Below are positions 1 through 7,586 of a stretch of DNA of 64,000 bases, piece after piece. Positions within the stretch are counted from its first letter, which is position 1; each line of letters starts with the position of its first letter. Origin of the DNA: Amycolatopsis solani (GTDB lineage: Bacteria > Actinomycetota > Actinomycetes > Mycobacteriales > Pseudonocardiaceae); the NCBI RefSeq assembly GCF_033441515.1, contig NZ_JAWQJT010000003.1:1116001-1180000 (forward strand), in the 5' to 3' direction. A program made the position numbers and the translations under genes. A model generated the notes under the pieces. That model was not told where the DNA came from, did no database searches, and worked only from the letters and a program-made list of their open reading frames with translations.

Positions 1-1200
1 GTCCACGCCGGCCGCCGCCGCGGTGCGCGCTGCCTCGATGTGCTCGGTCAGGTACGTGATGCGCTCGTAGTCGGCGAAGTCGCTGCGGTCCGGGTACACG
101 CAGCCGTTCTCCGTGACGTACACCGGGGGCAGGTCCGGGTAGCGGTTGTGCAGGCCCACCAGTGCTTCGGTGAGGCCTTCCGGCTCGACCGGCCAGCCCA
201 TGCCGGTGCGCGGGACGTCCGGCAGCCGCGAGGTGTCGACGCCGATGTCGGCCACCGTCCGCGCCGCCGGGTCCGGTTCGCGGTGCGGGGCGTCCGCGAC
301 GTGCAGGCGGTAGTAGTAGTTGACGCCCAGGTAGTCCAGCGGCTGCCCGATCGTCCCCAGGTCGCCGTCGTGGCGGAAGGCGAAGTCCGAAGCGCCGCTG
401 AACATCGCCGCCAGCCCCGGGGCGTAGCGGCCGCCGAACAGCGGGTCGGTGAACTGCCGGCGCAGCAAGGTGTCCTGGCGGGCGGCGGCCGCCGCGTCCG
501 CGGCCGAGGCGGACACCGGGACGACCGGCGACTGGTTGAGGACGATGCCGAACTGGTGGTGCGGGGGTGCCTGCGCCCGCATCGCCCGCACCGCCAGGCC
601 GTGGCCGAGCAGCAGGTGGTGGGCCGCGGCGAGGGCGCCGTGGCCCTCCTTCGCGCCGGGCGCGTGGCGGCCCTCGCCGTAGCCCGCGACCGCGCACGGG
701 TACGGCTCGTTCAGCGTCGTCCAGTGCTCGACCAGGTCGCCGAGCTCCGCGTGGACCAGTGCCGCGTAGTCGGCGAACCGGAACGCCGTGTCGCGCGAGC
801 GCCAGCCGCCTTCGTCCTCCAGCGCCTGCGGGAGGTCCCAGTGGTAGAGCGTCAGGAACGGCTCGATCCCCTTCTCCCGCAGCCCTTCCGCGAGCCGCCG
901 GTAGAAGTCGAGCCCGCGGCGTTCGACGCGGCCGCGGCCGGACGGCTGCACGCGCGGCCACGACACCGAGAACCGGTAGGCGTCCACGCCGAGGCCGGCG
1001 AGCAGGGCGAGGTCCTGCGGCCAGCGGTGGTAGTGGTCCGCCGCCGGTTCCCCGGTGTCGCCGCCGGCCACCGCGCCGGGGACCGCGGCGAAGGTGTCCC
1101 AGATGGACGGTCCGCGGCCGTCCGCGGTGGTGGCGCCCTCGATCTGGAACGCCGAAGTGGCGACGCCCCAGCGGAAGCCGGGCGGGAAACTGGTGGTCAC
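1..1200 (-). CDS. bglC: GH1 beta-glucosidase (BglC-like), C-terminus cut by window edge
   Basis: Cytoplasmic beta-glucosidase expected to split imported cellobiose or cello-oligosaccharides to glucose. The frame runs from a GTG at 1200 to the window edge and gives the first 400 residues; a normal GH1 has about 450, so the last part lies outside. Visible are the N-terminal FRWGVATSAFQIEG segment, the acid/base Glu165 in TLNEPY and the nucleophile Glu364 in YVTENG. There is no signal peptide. It is the distal gene of a minus-strand cluster, 16 nt after a permease stop. The order binding protein, permease, permease, glucosidase is that of Streptomyces cebEFG-bglC. The cellobiose substrate is inferred from this context and a CebR-like box; another beta-glycoside is possible. 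Confidence 0.9.
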   Translation of the reverse strand, partial: MTTSFPPGFRWGVATSAFQIEGATTADGRGPSIWDTFAAVPGAVAGGDTGEPAADHYHRWPQDLALLAGLGVDAYRFSVSWPRVQPSGRGRVERRGLDFYRRLAEGLREKGIEPFLTLYHWDLPQALEDEGGWRSRDTAFRFADYAALVHAELGDLVEHWTTLNEPYPCAVAGYGEGRHAPGAKEGHGALAAAHHLLLGHGLAVRAMRAQAPPHHQFGIVLNQSPVVPVSASAADAAAAARQDTLLRRQFTDPLFGGRYAPGLAAMFSGASDFAFRHDGDLGTIGQPLDYLGVNYYYRLHVADAPHREPDPAARTVADIGVDTSRLPDVPRTGMGWPVEPEGLTEALVGLHNRYPDLPPVYVTENGCVYPDRSDFADYERITYLTEHIEAARTAAAAGVD

Positions 1201-1216
1201 GGTGGTCTCCGGGAGG

Positions 1217-2101
1217 TCAGCCCTTGAGCGCGCCCTGCATGATGCCGCCGACGATCTGGCGGCCGAACAGCAGGAACACGAGGAGGACGGGGACGGTGCC
1301 GATGGTCGCGGCGGTGAGCACGAGCGTGTAGTCGGTGGTGTAGCCACTGGCCAAAGTGGACAGCGCGGTCTGGACGGTCGGGTTCTCCGGGGTCAGCACG
1401 ACCAGCGGCCAGAAGAAGTCGTTCCACGCCTGCATGAACGTGAACAGCCCGAGCACCGCCGCGGCCGGGCGGGCCGCGGGCAGCGCCACGTGCCAGAACA
1501 GCCGCAGCGAGCCGCAGCCGTCCATCCGCCCGGCTTCCAGCAGTTCCAGCGGCAGCGCGCGTTCGAAGTACTGGCGCATGAAGAACACGCCGAACGCGGT
1601 GACCAGCCCGGGCACGATCACCGCCTGCAACTGCCCGGCCCAGCCGAAGTCGGCCATCATCATGTAGAGCGGGACGACGCCGAGCTCGGTCGGGATCGCC
1701 TGGGTGGCGACCACGAGCAGCAGCAGGAAGGTCCGCCCGCGGAACTTCAGCTTGGCGAAGGCGAACCCGGCCAGCGTGGAGAACAGCACCACCGACACGG
1801 TGATCGTGCCCGCGACGATCACCGAGTTCCCCAGCGCCAGCGCGAAGTTCGTCTCGTCGAAGACGCGGGCGATGTTCTCGAACAGGTGCCCGCCGGGCAC
1901 GAGCACCGGCGGCACGCTGCCGACCGCCTCCGTCGTCTGTGAGGAGACGACGAACGACCAGTACACCGGGAACGCCGAACCGGCCAGGATCGCGATCAGC
2001 GCGGCGTACGTCCACGGGCTCGCGACGCGCCGCACGAGCCGCCGGGTCCGCCCCGGGGTCACCGGCGGCGCGGGCGCGGCCGGGGTCAGCACGGTGGTCA
2101 T
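1217..2101 (-). CDS. cebG: carbohydrate ABC transporter permease, MalG/CebG type
   Basis: Inner-membrane permease of a CUT1-type sugar importer, 294 residues with about six membrane segments. The start is ATG 2101 (MTTVLTPAAPAPP), followed by a basic stretch and the first helix WTYAALIAILAGSAFPVYW. The cytoplasmic EAA loop that contacts the ATPase is visible as EAGRMDGCGSLRLFW. It lies 8 nt downstream of the CebF-like permease and 16 nt upstream of the glucosidase. No ATP-binding subunit is encoded nearby. In Streptomyces the Ceb importer uses the shared ATPase MsiK encoded elsewhere, and the same is inferred here. Confidence 0.9.
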   Translation of the reverse strand: MTTVLTPAAPAPPVTPGRTRRLVRRVASPWTYAALIAILAGSAFPVYWSFVVSSQTTEAVGSVPPVLVPGGHLFENIARVFDETNFALALGNSVIVAGTITVSVVLFSTLAGFAFAKLKFRGRTFLLLLVVATQAIPTELGVVPLYMMMADFGWAGQLQAVIVPGLVTAFGVFFMRQYFERALPLELLEAGRMDGCGSLRLFWHVALPAARPAAAVLGLFTFMQAWNDFFWPLVVLTPENPTVQTALSTLASGYTTDYTLVLTAATIGTVPVLLVFLLFGRQIVGGIMQGALKG

Positions 2102-2109
2102 CTCGCTCC

Positions 2110-3030
2110 TCAGTCCGTTTGGATGCGCCGGGTGACCAGGTACGACAGGCCCGCGACGAGCATCGTGGCCACCGCCAGGATCAGCGCGATCGCCGAGCTG
2201 TAGCCGAAGTCGTACTTGGTGAAGCCCTGCTCGTAGAGGTAGAGCGCGGCGGTCTGGAACTGCCGGTCCGACCCGCCGGTGGCGGCCGCCGTGCCCGGGT
2301 TGAACAGCAGCGGCTCGGCGAGCAGCCGCATGTTCCCGGTCGTCGCGATCACCGTCGAAAAGATGATCTGCGGCCGCAGCAGCGGGACGGTGATCCGCCA
2401 GAACTGCTGCCACCCGCGGGCGCCGTCGAGGGTGGCGGCCTCGTACATGCTCGACGGGATCGCCTGCATCGACGCCAGGAAGATCAGCGCGTGGTAGCCG
2501 GTCCAGCGCCACACCACCATCGCCGCGATGGCGGTGTGCGAGCTGGCGGTGCCGGCCTGCCAGTCGACCTGGCCGGCGCCGAACCAGCTCAGCACCCAGT
2601 TCACCAGGCCGAAGTCCCGGCCGAACAGCTGCGCGAAGATGATCGTCACCGCCGCCACCGAGGTGATGTTCGGCAGGATCATCCCCATCCGGAAGAACAT
2701 CCGCCCGCGCAGCCGCCGGTTGAGCAGGTGCGCGATGCCGAGGGCGAACAGGATCTGCGGGATGGTGGTCAGCAGCCACAGGCTGACCGTGTTCCCCATC
2801 GAGTTCCAGAAGTACGGGTCGTGGAACAGCAGCTGCTCGTAGTTGCCGAACCCGATGAACTGCGCGCCCTCGGCGTCGAGCAGGTTCCGCTTCTGCAGCG
2901 ACACGAACGCCGTGTAGAGCAGCGGGAACAGCCCGAAGACGCCGAAGATCAGGAAGTACGGGCTGACGAAGCCGAACGGCGACAGCTTGACGTCCCACTT
3001 GTGCCGCCGGTCGGCCAGGGTGAGTGCCAT
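2110..3030 (-). CDS. cebF: carbohydrate ABC transporter permease, MalF/CebF type
   Basis: Partner permease of the CebG-like protein, 306 residues, with six predicted membrane segments starting at FGFVSPYFLIFGVFGLFPLL. The EAA loop reads EAATLDGARGWQQFW. Its ATG at 3030-3028 overlaps the stop codon of the binding-protein gene by one base (TAATG), so translation is probably coupled. Length and topology match CUT1 family permeases. The function in cello-oligosaccharide import is inferred from the cluster order and the divergent LacI-type regulator. Confidence 0.9.
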   Translation of the reverse strand: MALTLADRRHKWDVKLSPFGFVSPYFLIFGVFGLFPLLYTAFVSLQKRNLLDAEGAQFIGFGNYEQLLFHDPYFWNSMGNTVSLWLLTTIPQILFALGIAHLLNRRLRGRMFFRMGMILPNITSVAAVTIIFAQLFGRDFGLVNWVLSWFGAGQVDWQAGTASSHTAIAAMVVWRWTGYHALIFLASMQAIPSSMYEAATLDGARGWQQFWRITVPLLRPQIIFSTVIATTGNMRLLAEPLLFNPGTAAATGGSDRQFQTAALYLYEQGFTKYDFGYSSAIALILAVATMLVAGLSYLVTRRIQTD

Positions 3031-4295
3031 TACTTCAGCTTCGCCACGTCACCGACCAGCTGCTGCCAGGCCGCCGCGCCGTCCTGCTTGCCCTGTTCGA
3101 CGCGCTGCATCGCGTTGCCGAACTCGGTCTGCACGTCGCCGGCCTTCGGGCCCTGGTACTGCGGGTTCAGCTTCTTCGCCGCGTCGGTGAACACCTTGCC
3201 GACGGGCGCGTTGTTGAAGAACGGGTTGGTGTAGCCGGTGATCTTCGGGTCGTCGTAGAGCGACGGCGTCGAAGGCAGGAGGCCCTTGCTGGTGAAGACC
3301 TTCGCCTGCTGCTCGGGTGCGGTCAGCCACGCGGCGAGCTCGGCGGCTTCCTTGGTGTGCTTGCCCTGCTTGGGGATCGTCAGGTAGGAGCCGCCCCAGT
3401 TGCCGCCCCCACCGGGCACGGCCGCGACGTCCCACTTGCCCGCGGTGTCCGGCGCCTGGTCCTTGATCTTGGTCATCATCCAGGCCGGGCAGGTGACGGT
3501 GGCGAACTGGCCCTGGGTGAAGCCGGTGTTCCAGGTCGGCGTGCTGTAGAGCAGGCCGGCGGAGAGGTTCGCCTTGACCGCGTCGACGACCTGGTCCCAG
3601 CCGGTGCGCAGGGCCTGGTTGCTGTCGACGACGAGCTGGTCGCTCTGGTCGTAGTAGCCGACCGGCGCCTGGCCGAAGATCGCGTTGAGCACGGTCGGGC
3701 CGCCGTCCATGAACTTGACGCCGTTCGGCGCCTTGGCCTGGAAGCGCTTGCCCGCGTCGAAGAACGCCTGCCAGGTCGGCCAGAGCGCGGAGACGGCGTC
3801 GCGGTCGGCGGGCAGCCCGGCGTCCTGGAACAGGTCGCGGCGGTAGCAGATGGCCAGGCCGCCGACGTCGGTGCCGTAGCCGATCTGCTGCCCGCCCTTG
3901 GCCAGCGACGCCGACCACTTCCAGCTCAGCCAGCGGTCCTTGAGCTTGTCGCCGCCGACGGTGTTGAGGTCGACGAACTTGTCCGGGGTCGCCTTGAACT
4001 GGGCGACGTAGCCGGTGTCGATCGCCTCGATGTCCGCGGCGCCACCCCCGGTGGCCAGGTGCGCGGCGAGGTTCTTGTGGTGGTCGGAGTAGGCCGCGGT
4101 CCGCTCGGTGATCTCGATGTCCGGGTGCGCCGCCTGGTACTCCTTGATCAGGTCGGTGTAGCCGAAGTTGCCGAACAGGCCGAGGCTCAGCTTGGTCTTC
4201 CCGCCGGCGGCGTCGCCGCTCCCGCAGGCGCTCAGGGCGGTGACAGCGGCACAGACGACCGCCAAGACGAGCCGGGGTGTCGTTTTCGGGCGCAT
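3030..4295 (-). CDS. cebE: sugar-binding lipoprotein of the ABC importer, CebE-like
   Basis: Extracytoplasmic solute-binding lipoprotein (family 1) that captures the sugar and delivers it to the two permeases. The chosen start is ATG 4295 (MRPKTTPRLVLAVV), preceded by GGAGA; frames reaching further upstream lack a signal. A type II signal peptide ends in LSAC, so Cys24 would be lipidated. The mature protein is 398 residues, usual for the family, and contains the GGWxxGSYL-like segment GGNWGGSYLTIPK. It is the first gene of the cebEFG-bglC-like cluster. The promoter region holds a near-perfect CebR box at 4341-4354, so repression by the divergent LacI protein is likely. Confidence 0.9.
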   Translation of the reverse strand: MRPKTTPRLVLAVVCAAVTALSACGSGDAAGGKTKLSLGLFGNFGYTDLIKEYQAAHPDIEITERTAAYSDHHKNLAAHLATGGGAADIEAIDTGYVAQFKATPDKFVDLNTVGGDKLKDRWLSWKWSASLAKGGQQIGYGTDVGGLAICYRRDLFQDAGLPADRDAVSALWPTWQAFFDAGKRFQAKAPNGVKFMDGGPTVLNAIFGQAPVGYYDQSDQLVVDSNQALRTGWDQVVDAVKANLSAGLLYSTPTWNTGFTQGQFATVTCPAWMMTKIKDQAPDTAGKWDVAAVPGGGGNWGGSYLTIPKQGKHTKEAAELAAWLTAPEQQAKVFTSKGLLPSTPSLYDDPKITGYTNPFFNNAPVGKVFTDAAKKLNPQYQGPKAGDVQTEFGNAMQRVEQGKQDGAAAWQQLVGDVAKLK

Positions 4296-4340
4296 GAGAT
4301 CTCCGTTGTTCTGCGGGCCGGTCGGAAAACGCGGGACCCA

Positions 4341-4354
4341 TGAGAGCGCTCCCA
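4341..4354. promoter_or_regulatory. CebR-like operator (near-perfect 14-bp palindrome)
   Basis: The sequence TGAGAGCGCTCCCA differs at one position from the Streptomyces CebR box TGGGAGCGCTCCCA. It lies 46 bp upstream of the cebE-like ATG and downstream of a possible minus-strand -10 (TATAGT at 4383-4378), so a bound repressor could act as a roadblock. Binding by the LacI protein encoded at 4456 is inferred. Confidence 0.75.
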
Positions 4355-4426
4355 GCACCTGTTCGTCAAGTAACGAAACTATAACGCACCTCGGCGTTTA
4401 CGCTGCCTGAGATCATGTGCTAGAGA

Positions 4427-4440
4427 TGTAACCGGTTACA
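4427..4440. promoter_or_regulatory. perfect LacI-type palindrome TGTAACCGGTTACA
   Basis: A perfect 14-bp palindrome with the AACCGGTT core common to LacI-family operators. It ends 15 bp before the start codon of the LacI-type regulator at 4456. It is clearly different from the CebR-like box about 73 bp away. Autoregulation of the regulator gene is the simplest reading. Confidence 0.7.
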
Positions 4441-4455
4441 AGAACGGAGTTCGCC

Positions 4456-5499
4456 ATGGTCACCGCCCGAGAGATCGCGCAGCTCTGCGGGGTTTCCGTC
4501 GCGACCGTGTCGCGGGTGTTCAACCGCCCCGCGACGGTCAGCGAGGCGACCCGCACCCACGTCGAGCGGGTCGCCCGGGAGCTCGACTTCTCGCCGAACG
4601 AGTCGGCGCGGGCGCTCTCGCGGCAGCGCTCGGCGATGGTCGGGCTGGTCTGGGACACCGACCACCGGCGGCCCGGCTGGCGGCACCCCTTCTTGCAGGA
4701 CCTGTTGCTGGGCCTCAAATCCGCGCTCAGCTCGCACGGCTACCACCTGCTGCTGCTCGCCACGAGCGACGACGCCCGCCACCGCCACCCCGGGGTGTCG
4801 CTGGCCGATCCGGTCGGGTACGTCGGCATGACCCGCCGCCACCACTTGGCCGGCCTGGTGCTCATCGACAGCGGGACCGACGCCGACGCGTTCGGCACGT
4901 TCGCCCAGTCCGGGCTGCCGTGCGTCGCGCTGGACGTGGCCCTCGCCGGCCCGCGGGCAACCTACGTGACCTCCGACAACGCCGCCGGCGCCGCCGAGGC
5001 CGTCCGGCACCTGGCCGCGCTCGGGCACCGCCGGATCGCCACGATCACCGGCCCGCGCGGCAACGCGCCCGCCGCCGCCCGCACCGACGGCTACCGCCGC
5101 GGGCTGGCCGAAGCGGGGTTGCCGGTGCGCGAGGACTACGTGGTGACCGGGGACTTCTACCGCGAGAGCGGCTTCGTCGGCATGCGGCGGCTCCTGTCCC
5201 GCAAGGACCCGCCGACGGCGGTGTTCGCGGCCAGCGACGAGATGGCGGTCGGCGCCCTGCTGGCCGCCCGCACGGCCGGGCTGCGGGTGCCGGCCGACCT
5301 GGCGGTGGTGGGGTTCGACGACATCGAAGTGGCGTCCCTGGTGGACCCGGCGCTCACGACGGTGGCCCAGGACAAACCGGGCTTCGGCACGGCGGCGGCC
5401 GGCGCGCTGCTGGCGATGATCGAGAACGCGAGCGCCCCGGAACCGGTGCGGCTGCCCACGAAACTGGTCATCCGCGACTCGTGCGGCGCCCGGTCGTGA
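4456..5499 (+). CDS. cebR: LacI-family transcriptional regulator, CebR-like
   Basis: Sugar-responsive repressor, 347 residues, the standard LacI/GalR length. The N-terminal HTH reads VTAREIAQLCGVSVATVSRV, and the hinge region ends near PNESARALSRQRS. A periplasmic-binding-protein-like sensor domain follows, with the typical C-terminal VVGFDDIEVASLVDPALTTV. ATG 4456 has GGAG 8 nt upstream. It is divergent from the cebEFG-bglC-like cluster and shares a 160-bp control region holding two palindromes. The CebR assignment is inferred from synteny and the CebR box; the ligand is not visible in the sequence. Its TGA lies inside a long perfect inverted repeat. Confidence 0.85.
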   Translation: MVTAREIAQLCGVSVATVSRVFNRPATVSEATRTHVERVARELDFSPNESARALSRQRSAMVGLVWDTDHRRPGWRHPFLQDLLLGLKSALSSHGYHLLLLATSDDARHRHPGVSLADPVGYVGMTRRHHLAGLVLIDSGTDADAFGTFAQSGLPCVALDVALAGPRATYVTSDNAAGAAEAVRHLAALGHRRIATITGPRGNAPAAARTDGYRRGLAEAGLPVREDYVVTGDFYRESGFVGMRRLLSRKDPPTAVFAASDEMAVGALLAARTAGLRVPADLAVVGFDDIEVASLVDPALTTVAQDKPGFGTAAAGALLAMIENASAPEPVRLPTKLVIRDSCGARS

Positions 5500-5537
5500 G
5501 TGTTTAGTCGGGTTAGAACCCGACTAAACACTCACGA
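5494..5537. terminator. perfect 21-bp inverted repeat, bidirectional terminator
   Basis: The arms 5494-5514 and 5517-5537 are perfectly complementary over 21 bp with a 2-nt loop (AG). The left arm contains the TGA of the LacI-type gene, and the right arm ends 6 bp before the stop of the convergent phosphotransferase gene. It therefore sits exactly between two converging genes and would work in either direction. Its centre is AT-richer than the surroundings (TGTTTAGTCGGGTT and its complement). Confidence 0.8.
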
Positions 5538-5543
5538 GCAGTT

Positions 5544-6413
5544 TTACCCGGCGCGGATTTCGGCGAGGACGCGCTGGGCCTCGACGGCTTCGCGGTCGGT
5601 GCGGCCCCGGGTGCGGGCGCAGGTGACGAGGGTCTTCCAGAGGGCCCAGCCGCGGCCGCGGGCCCACGTGGCGTCGTCGACGGCCAGCCGCTCGCGGAAC
5701 ACGCGGCGGCTGTCGGCGGTCAGCAGCGTCCACGCGATGGCCAGGTCGCAGGCCGGGTCGCCGGCGCCGCAGGTGCCGAAGTCGATGACCGCGGCCAGCT
5801 TTCCGTTGTCCAGCAGCAGGTTCCCCGCGGCGACGTCGCCGTGGAACCAGCGCACCTCTCCATCCCAAGGTGCGTCGAGCGCGGTCTGCCAGATTTCGCC
5901 GGTTTGCCCGTCGAGCAGGTGCCGGACCAGCTCGTCGTAGGTGCGCAGAGTGCCGCCCCGGAACCAGTTGTGCGTGCCCGGACCGGGCGCGCCGGTGGTG
6001 TCGACGCCCTGCAGCGCCACCAGGAACCCGGCCAGGTCGGCGGCGAACCCGGCGGGATCGGCGATGCGTTCCGCGGTCGCCGGTTCGCCGTCGAGCCAGG
6101 GGTACACCGACCACGCGAACGGGAAGTCCGCGCCGGGCTTGCCTTCCGCCAGCGGGACCGGGACGGGCAGCGGCAGCCGGGGCGCGAGGACGGGGAGCCA
6201 GCGCTGTTCCTTTTCGACCGCCAGCGCGTACTCGGCCGCGCTGGGCAGCCGCGCCGACATCGCGTCGCCGAGGTGGAAGGTCCGGTTGTCCCAGCCGCCG
6301 TTCACCACCGGCCGCACCGGGAGACCGGCCCACTGCGGGAACTGCTCGGCAACGAGCCGGCGCACCTGGTCCTCGGTGACGTCGATGCGCTTGGGCGGCG
6401 GGCCGAGGCTCAT
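5544..6413 (-). CDS. APH-family phosphotransferase
   Basis: Aminoglycoside/choline-kinase-fold phosphotransferase of 289 residues. It would move the gamma-phosphate of ATP to a hydroxyl of a small molecule. The catalytic loop WFHGDVAAGNLLL gives the Brenner HGDxxxxN motif, and the Mg-binding VIDFGTCGAGDPACDLA follows. Both are complete, so the enzyme should be active. Its ATG overlaps the stop of the upstream FAD monooxygenase (ATGA at 6410-6413), so the two are co-translated. The substrate cannot be read from the sequence; aminoglycosides, macrolides, homoserine-like metabolites or sugars are all possible. Confidence 0.85.
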   Translation of the reverse strand: MSLGPPPKRIDVTEDQVRRLVAEQFPQWAGLPVRPVVNGGWDNRTFHLGDAMSARLPSAAEYALAVEKEQRWLPVLAPRLPLPVPVPLAEGKPGADFPFAWSVYPWLDGEPATAERIADPAGFAADLAGFLVALQGVDTTGAPGPGTHNWFRGGTLRTYDELVRHLLDGQTGEIWQTALDAPWDGEVRWFHGDVAAGNLLLDNGKLAAVIDFGTCGAGDPACDLAIAWTLLTADSRRVFRERLAVDDATWARGRGWALWKTLVTCARTRGRTDREAVEAQRVLAEIRAG

Positions 6414-7519
6414 CGGGTGGCGACCTTCGCGTCCCAGTCGATGTGGTGCGCGTAGACCCAGCCCGGCTTTTCCGCGACGTCCTGGCCCGCGCTCGACGCG
6501 ACCAGCTTCTCGACGCGCTCCCGGCGAAGCCCTTCGTACGCCGCGAACGCCGACGCCGGATCCGGTAGGTCACGCAGGCACTGCGCGAGGACGACGCTGT
6601 CTTCGATCGCCATCGACGCCCCCTGGGCGTCCGCCGGGGCCGCGGCGTGGGCGGCGTCGCCGACGAGCACCATTTCCGGCGTCGACCAGATCCGCGTCCG
6701 GGGGACGTCGTAGGAGTGGCCGCCGAACACCTCGTCGCCCGTCGCGGCGATGATTTCCGCGCAGGGCAACGGTTCTCCCTCGAACGCGGCGTGCGCGAAC
6801 TCGCGCCACCCCGCCGGGGTGACCGCCGCGATTTCCTCGCGGGAGCGCTCGGCGTCGGGGATGCGGGCGAACCAGAACGTCGCACCCTCCGGGTCCGTGG
6901 TGAACCCGAAGGCCGCCTTGCTGCCGCGGACCATCCGGTAGATGCCGGCCGCCGACGGGAGCCCGGGCGCCCGCGTGTAGCCGTAGACGATGGTCTGGCC
7001 GGTGTAGCGCGGCGCGTCGGCGTCCGGGTCGATCAGCTTCCTGACCGCCGAGTGCAACCCGTCCGCGCCGACCAGCACGTCACCCGTTTCGGTGGTGCCA
7101 TCGGCGAATTCGGCCGTGACACCACCGCCGTCCGGCTTCGCGCCGACCAGGCGTTTGCCCCGTTCGAGCGGGACGGCCCGGCGTGCGGCTTCGGCCTGCA
7201 GGACGCGGTAGAGCGTCGCCCGGGTCAGGGTGCGTGGCCCGTCGCGGCCTTCGGTGTCGAACTCCCGCCGCCCGGCGGTTTCGCCGTCCGGGGTGACCAG
7301 CTCGACGCCGATCGCCGCGAAGGACGCGTCGATCACCGGCCCGTCGGCGCCGATCGCGCGCAGGGCGTCCATGCCGTTGTGCATGATCGTGAGGAACGCG
7401 CCGACGTCGTCCCCGCCGGCCGGGTAGGCCTCGAAGACGACCGGCTCGTGCCCGGCCAGCTTCAGCGCCATCGCCGTGACCGTGCCGGAAATGCCGCCAC
7501 CCGCAACCAGTACCCGCAC
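6410..7519 (-). CDS. FAD-dependent monooxygenase, group A (PHBH fold)
   Basis: Single-component flavoprotein hydroxylase of 369 residues using FAD and NAD(P)H. The N-terminal Rossmann motif is VLVAGGGISGTVTAM. The mid-protein DG motif is VLVGADGLHSAVRK. The second FAD motif is LVGDAAHAAAPADAQGASMA. Start GTG 7519 has a strong SD (GAGGGGGAG). Length is close to TetX-type and PhzS-type enzymes and shorter than rifampicin monooxygenases. It is coupled by ATGA to the phosphotransferase. The substrate is unknown; antibiotic inactivation is only a hypothesis. Confidence 0.88.
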   Translation of the reverse strand: MRVLVAGGGISGTVTAMALKLAGHEPVVFEAYPAGGDDVGAFLTIMHNGMDALRAIGADGPVIDASFAAIGVELVTPDGETAGRREFDTEGRDGPRTLTRATLYRVLQAEAARRAVPLERGKRLVGAKPDGGGVTAEFADGTTETGDVLVGADGLHSAVRKLIDPDADAPRYTGQTIVYGYTRAPGLPSAAGIYRMVRGSKAAFGFTTDPEGATFWFARIPDAERSREEIAAVTPAGWREFAHAAFEGEPLPCAEIIAATGDEVFGGHSYDVPRTRIWSTPEMVLVGDAAHAAAPADAQGASMAIEDSVVLAQCLRDLPDPASAFAAYEGLRRERVEKLVASSAGQDVAEKPGWVYAHHIDWDAKVATR

Positions 7520-7539
7520 CCTGCTCCCCCTCGTGGACT

Positions 7540-7583
7540 CCGCGTGCCGCCGATCACGACGTTACCGTGACGGCGGCACGCGG
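7540..7583 (-). terminator. stem-loop terminator after the ferritin-like gene
   Basis: The arms CCGCGTGCCGCCG (7540-7552) and CGGCGGCACGCGG (7571-7583) are perfectly complementary. The intervening bases add a second TCACG/CGTGA pairing, giving a long stem. It starts 4 bp after the stop of the minus-strand ferritin-like gene and precedes the monooxygenase gene, so it should separate the two transcripts. Confidence 0.75.
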
Positions 7584-7586
7584 GGC

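Noticed and set aside
40..1227. Plus-strand open frame across the beginning of the window
   Set aside because: The minus strand encodes a clear GH1 glucosidase with both catalytic glutamates.
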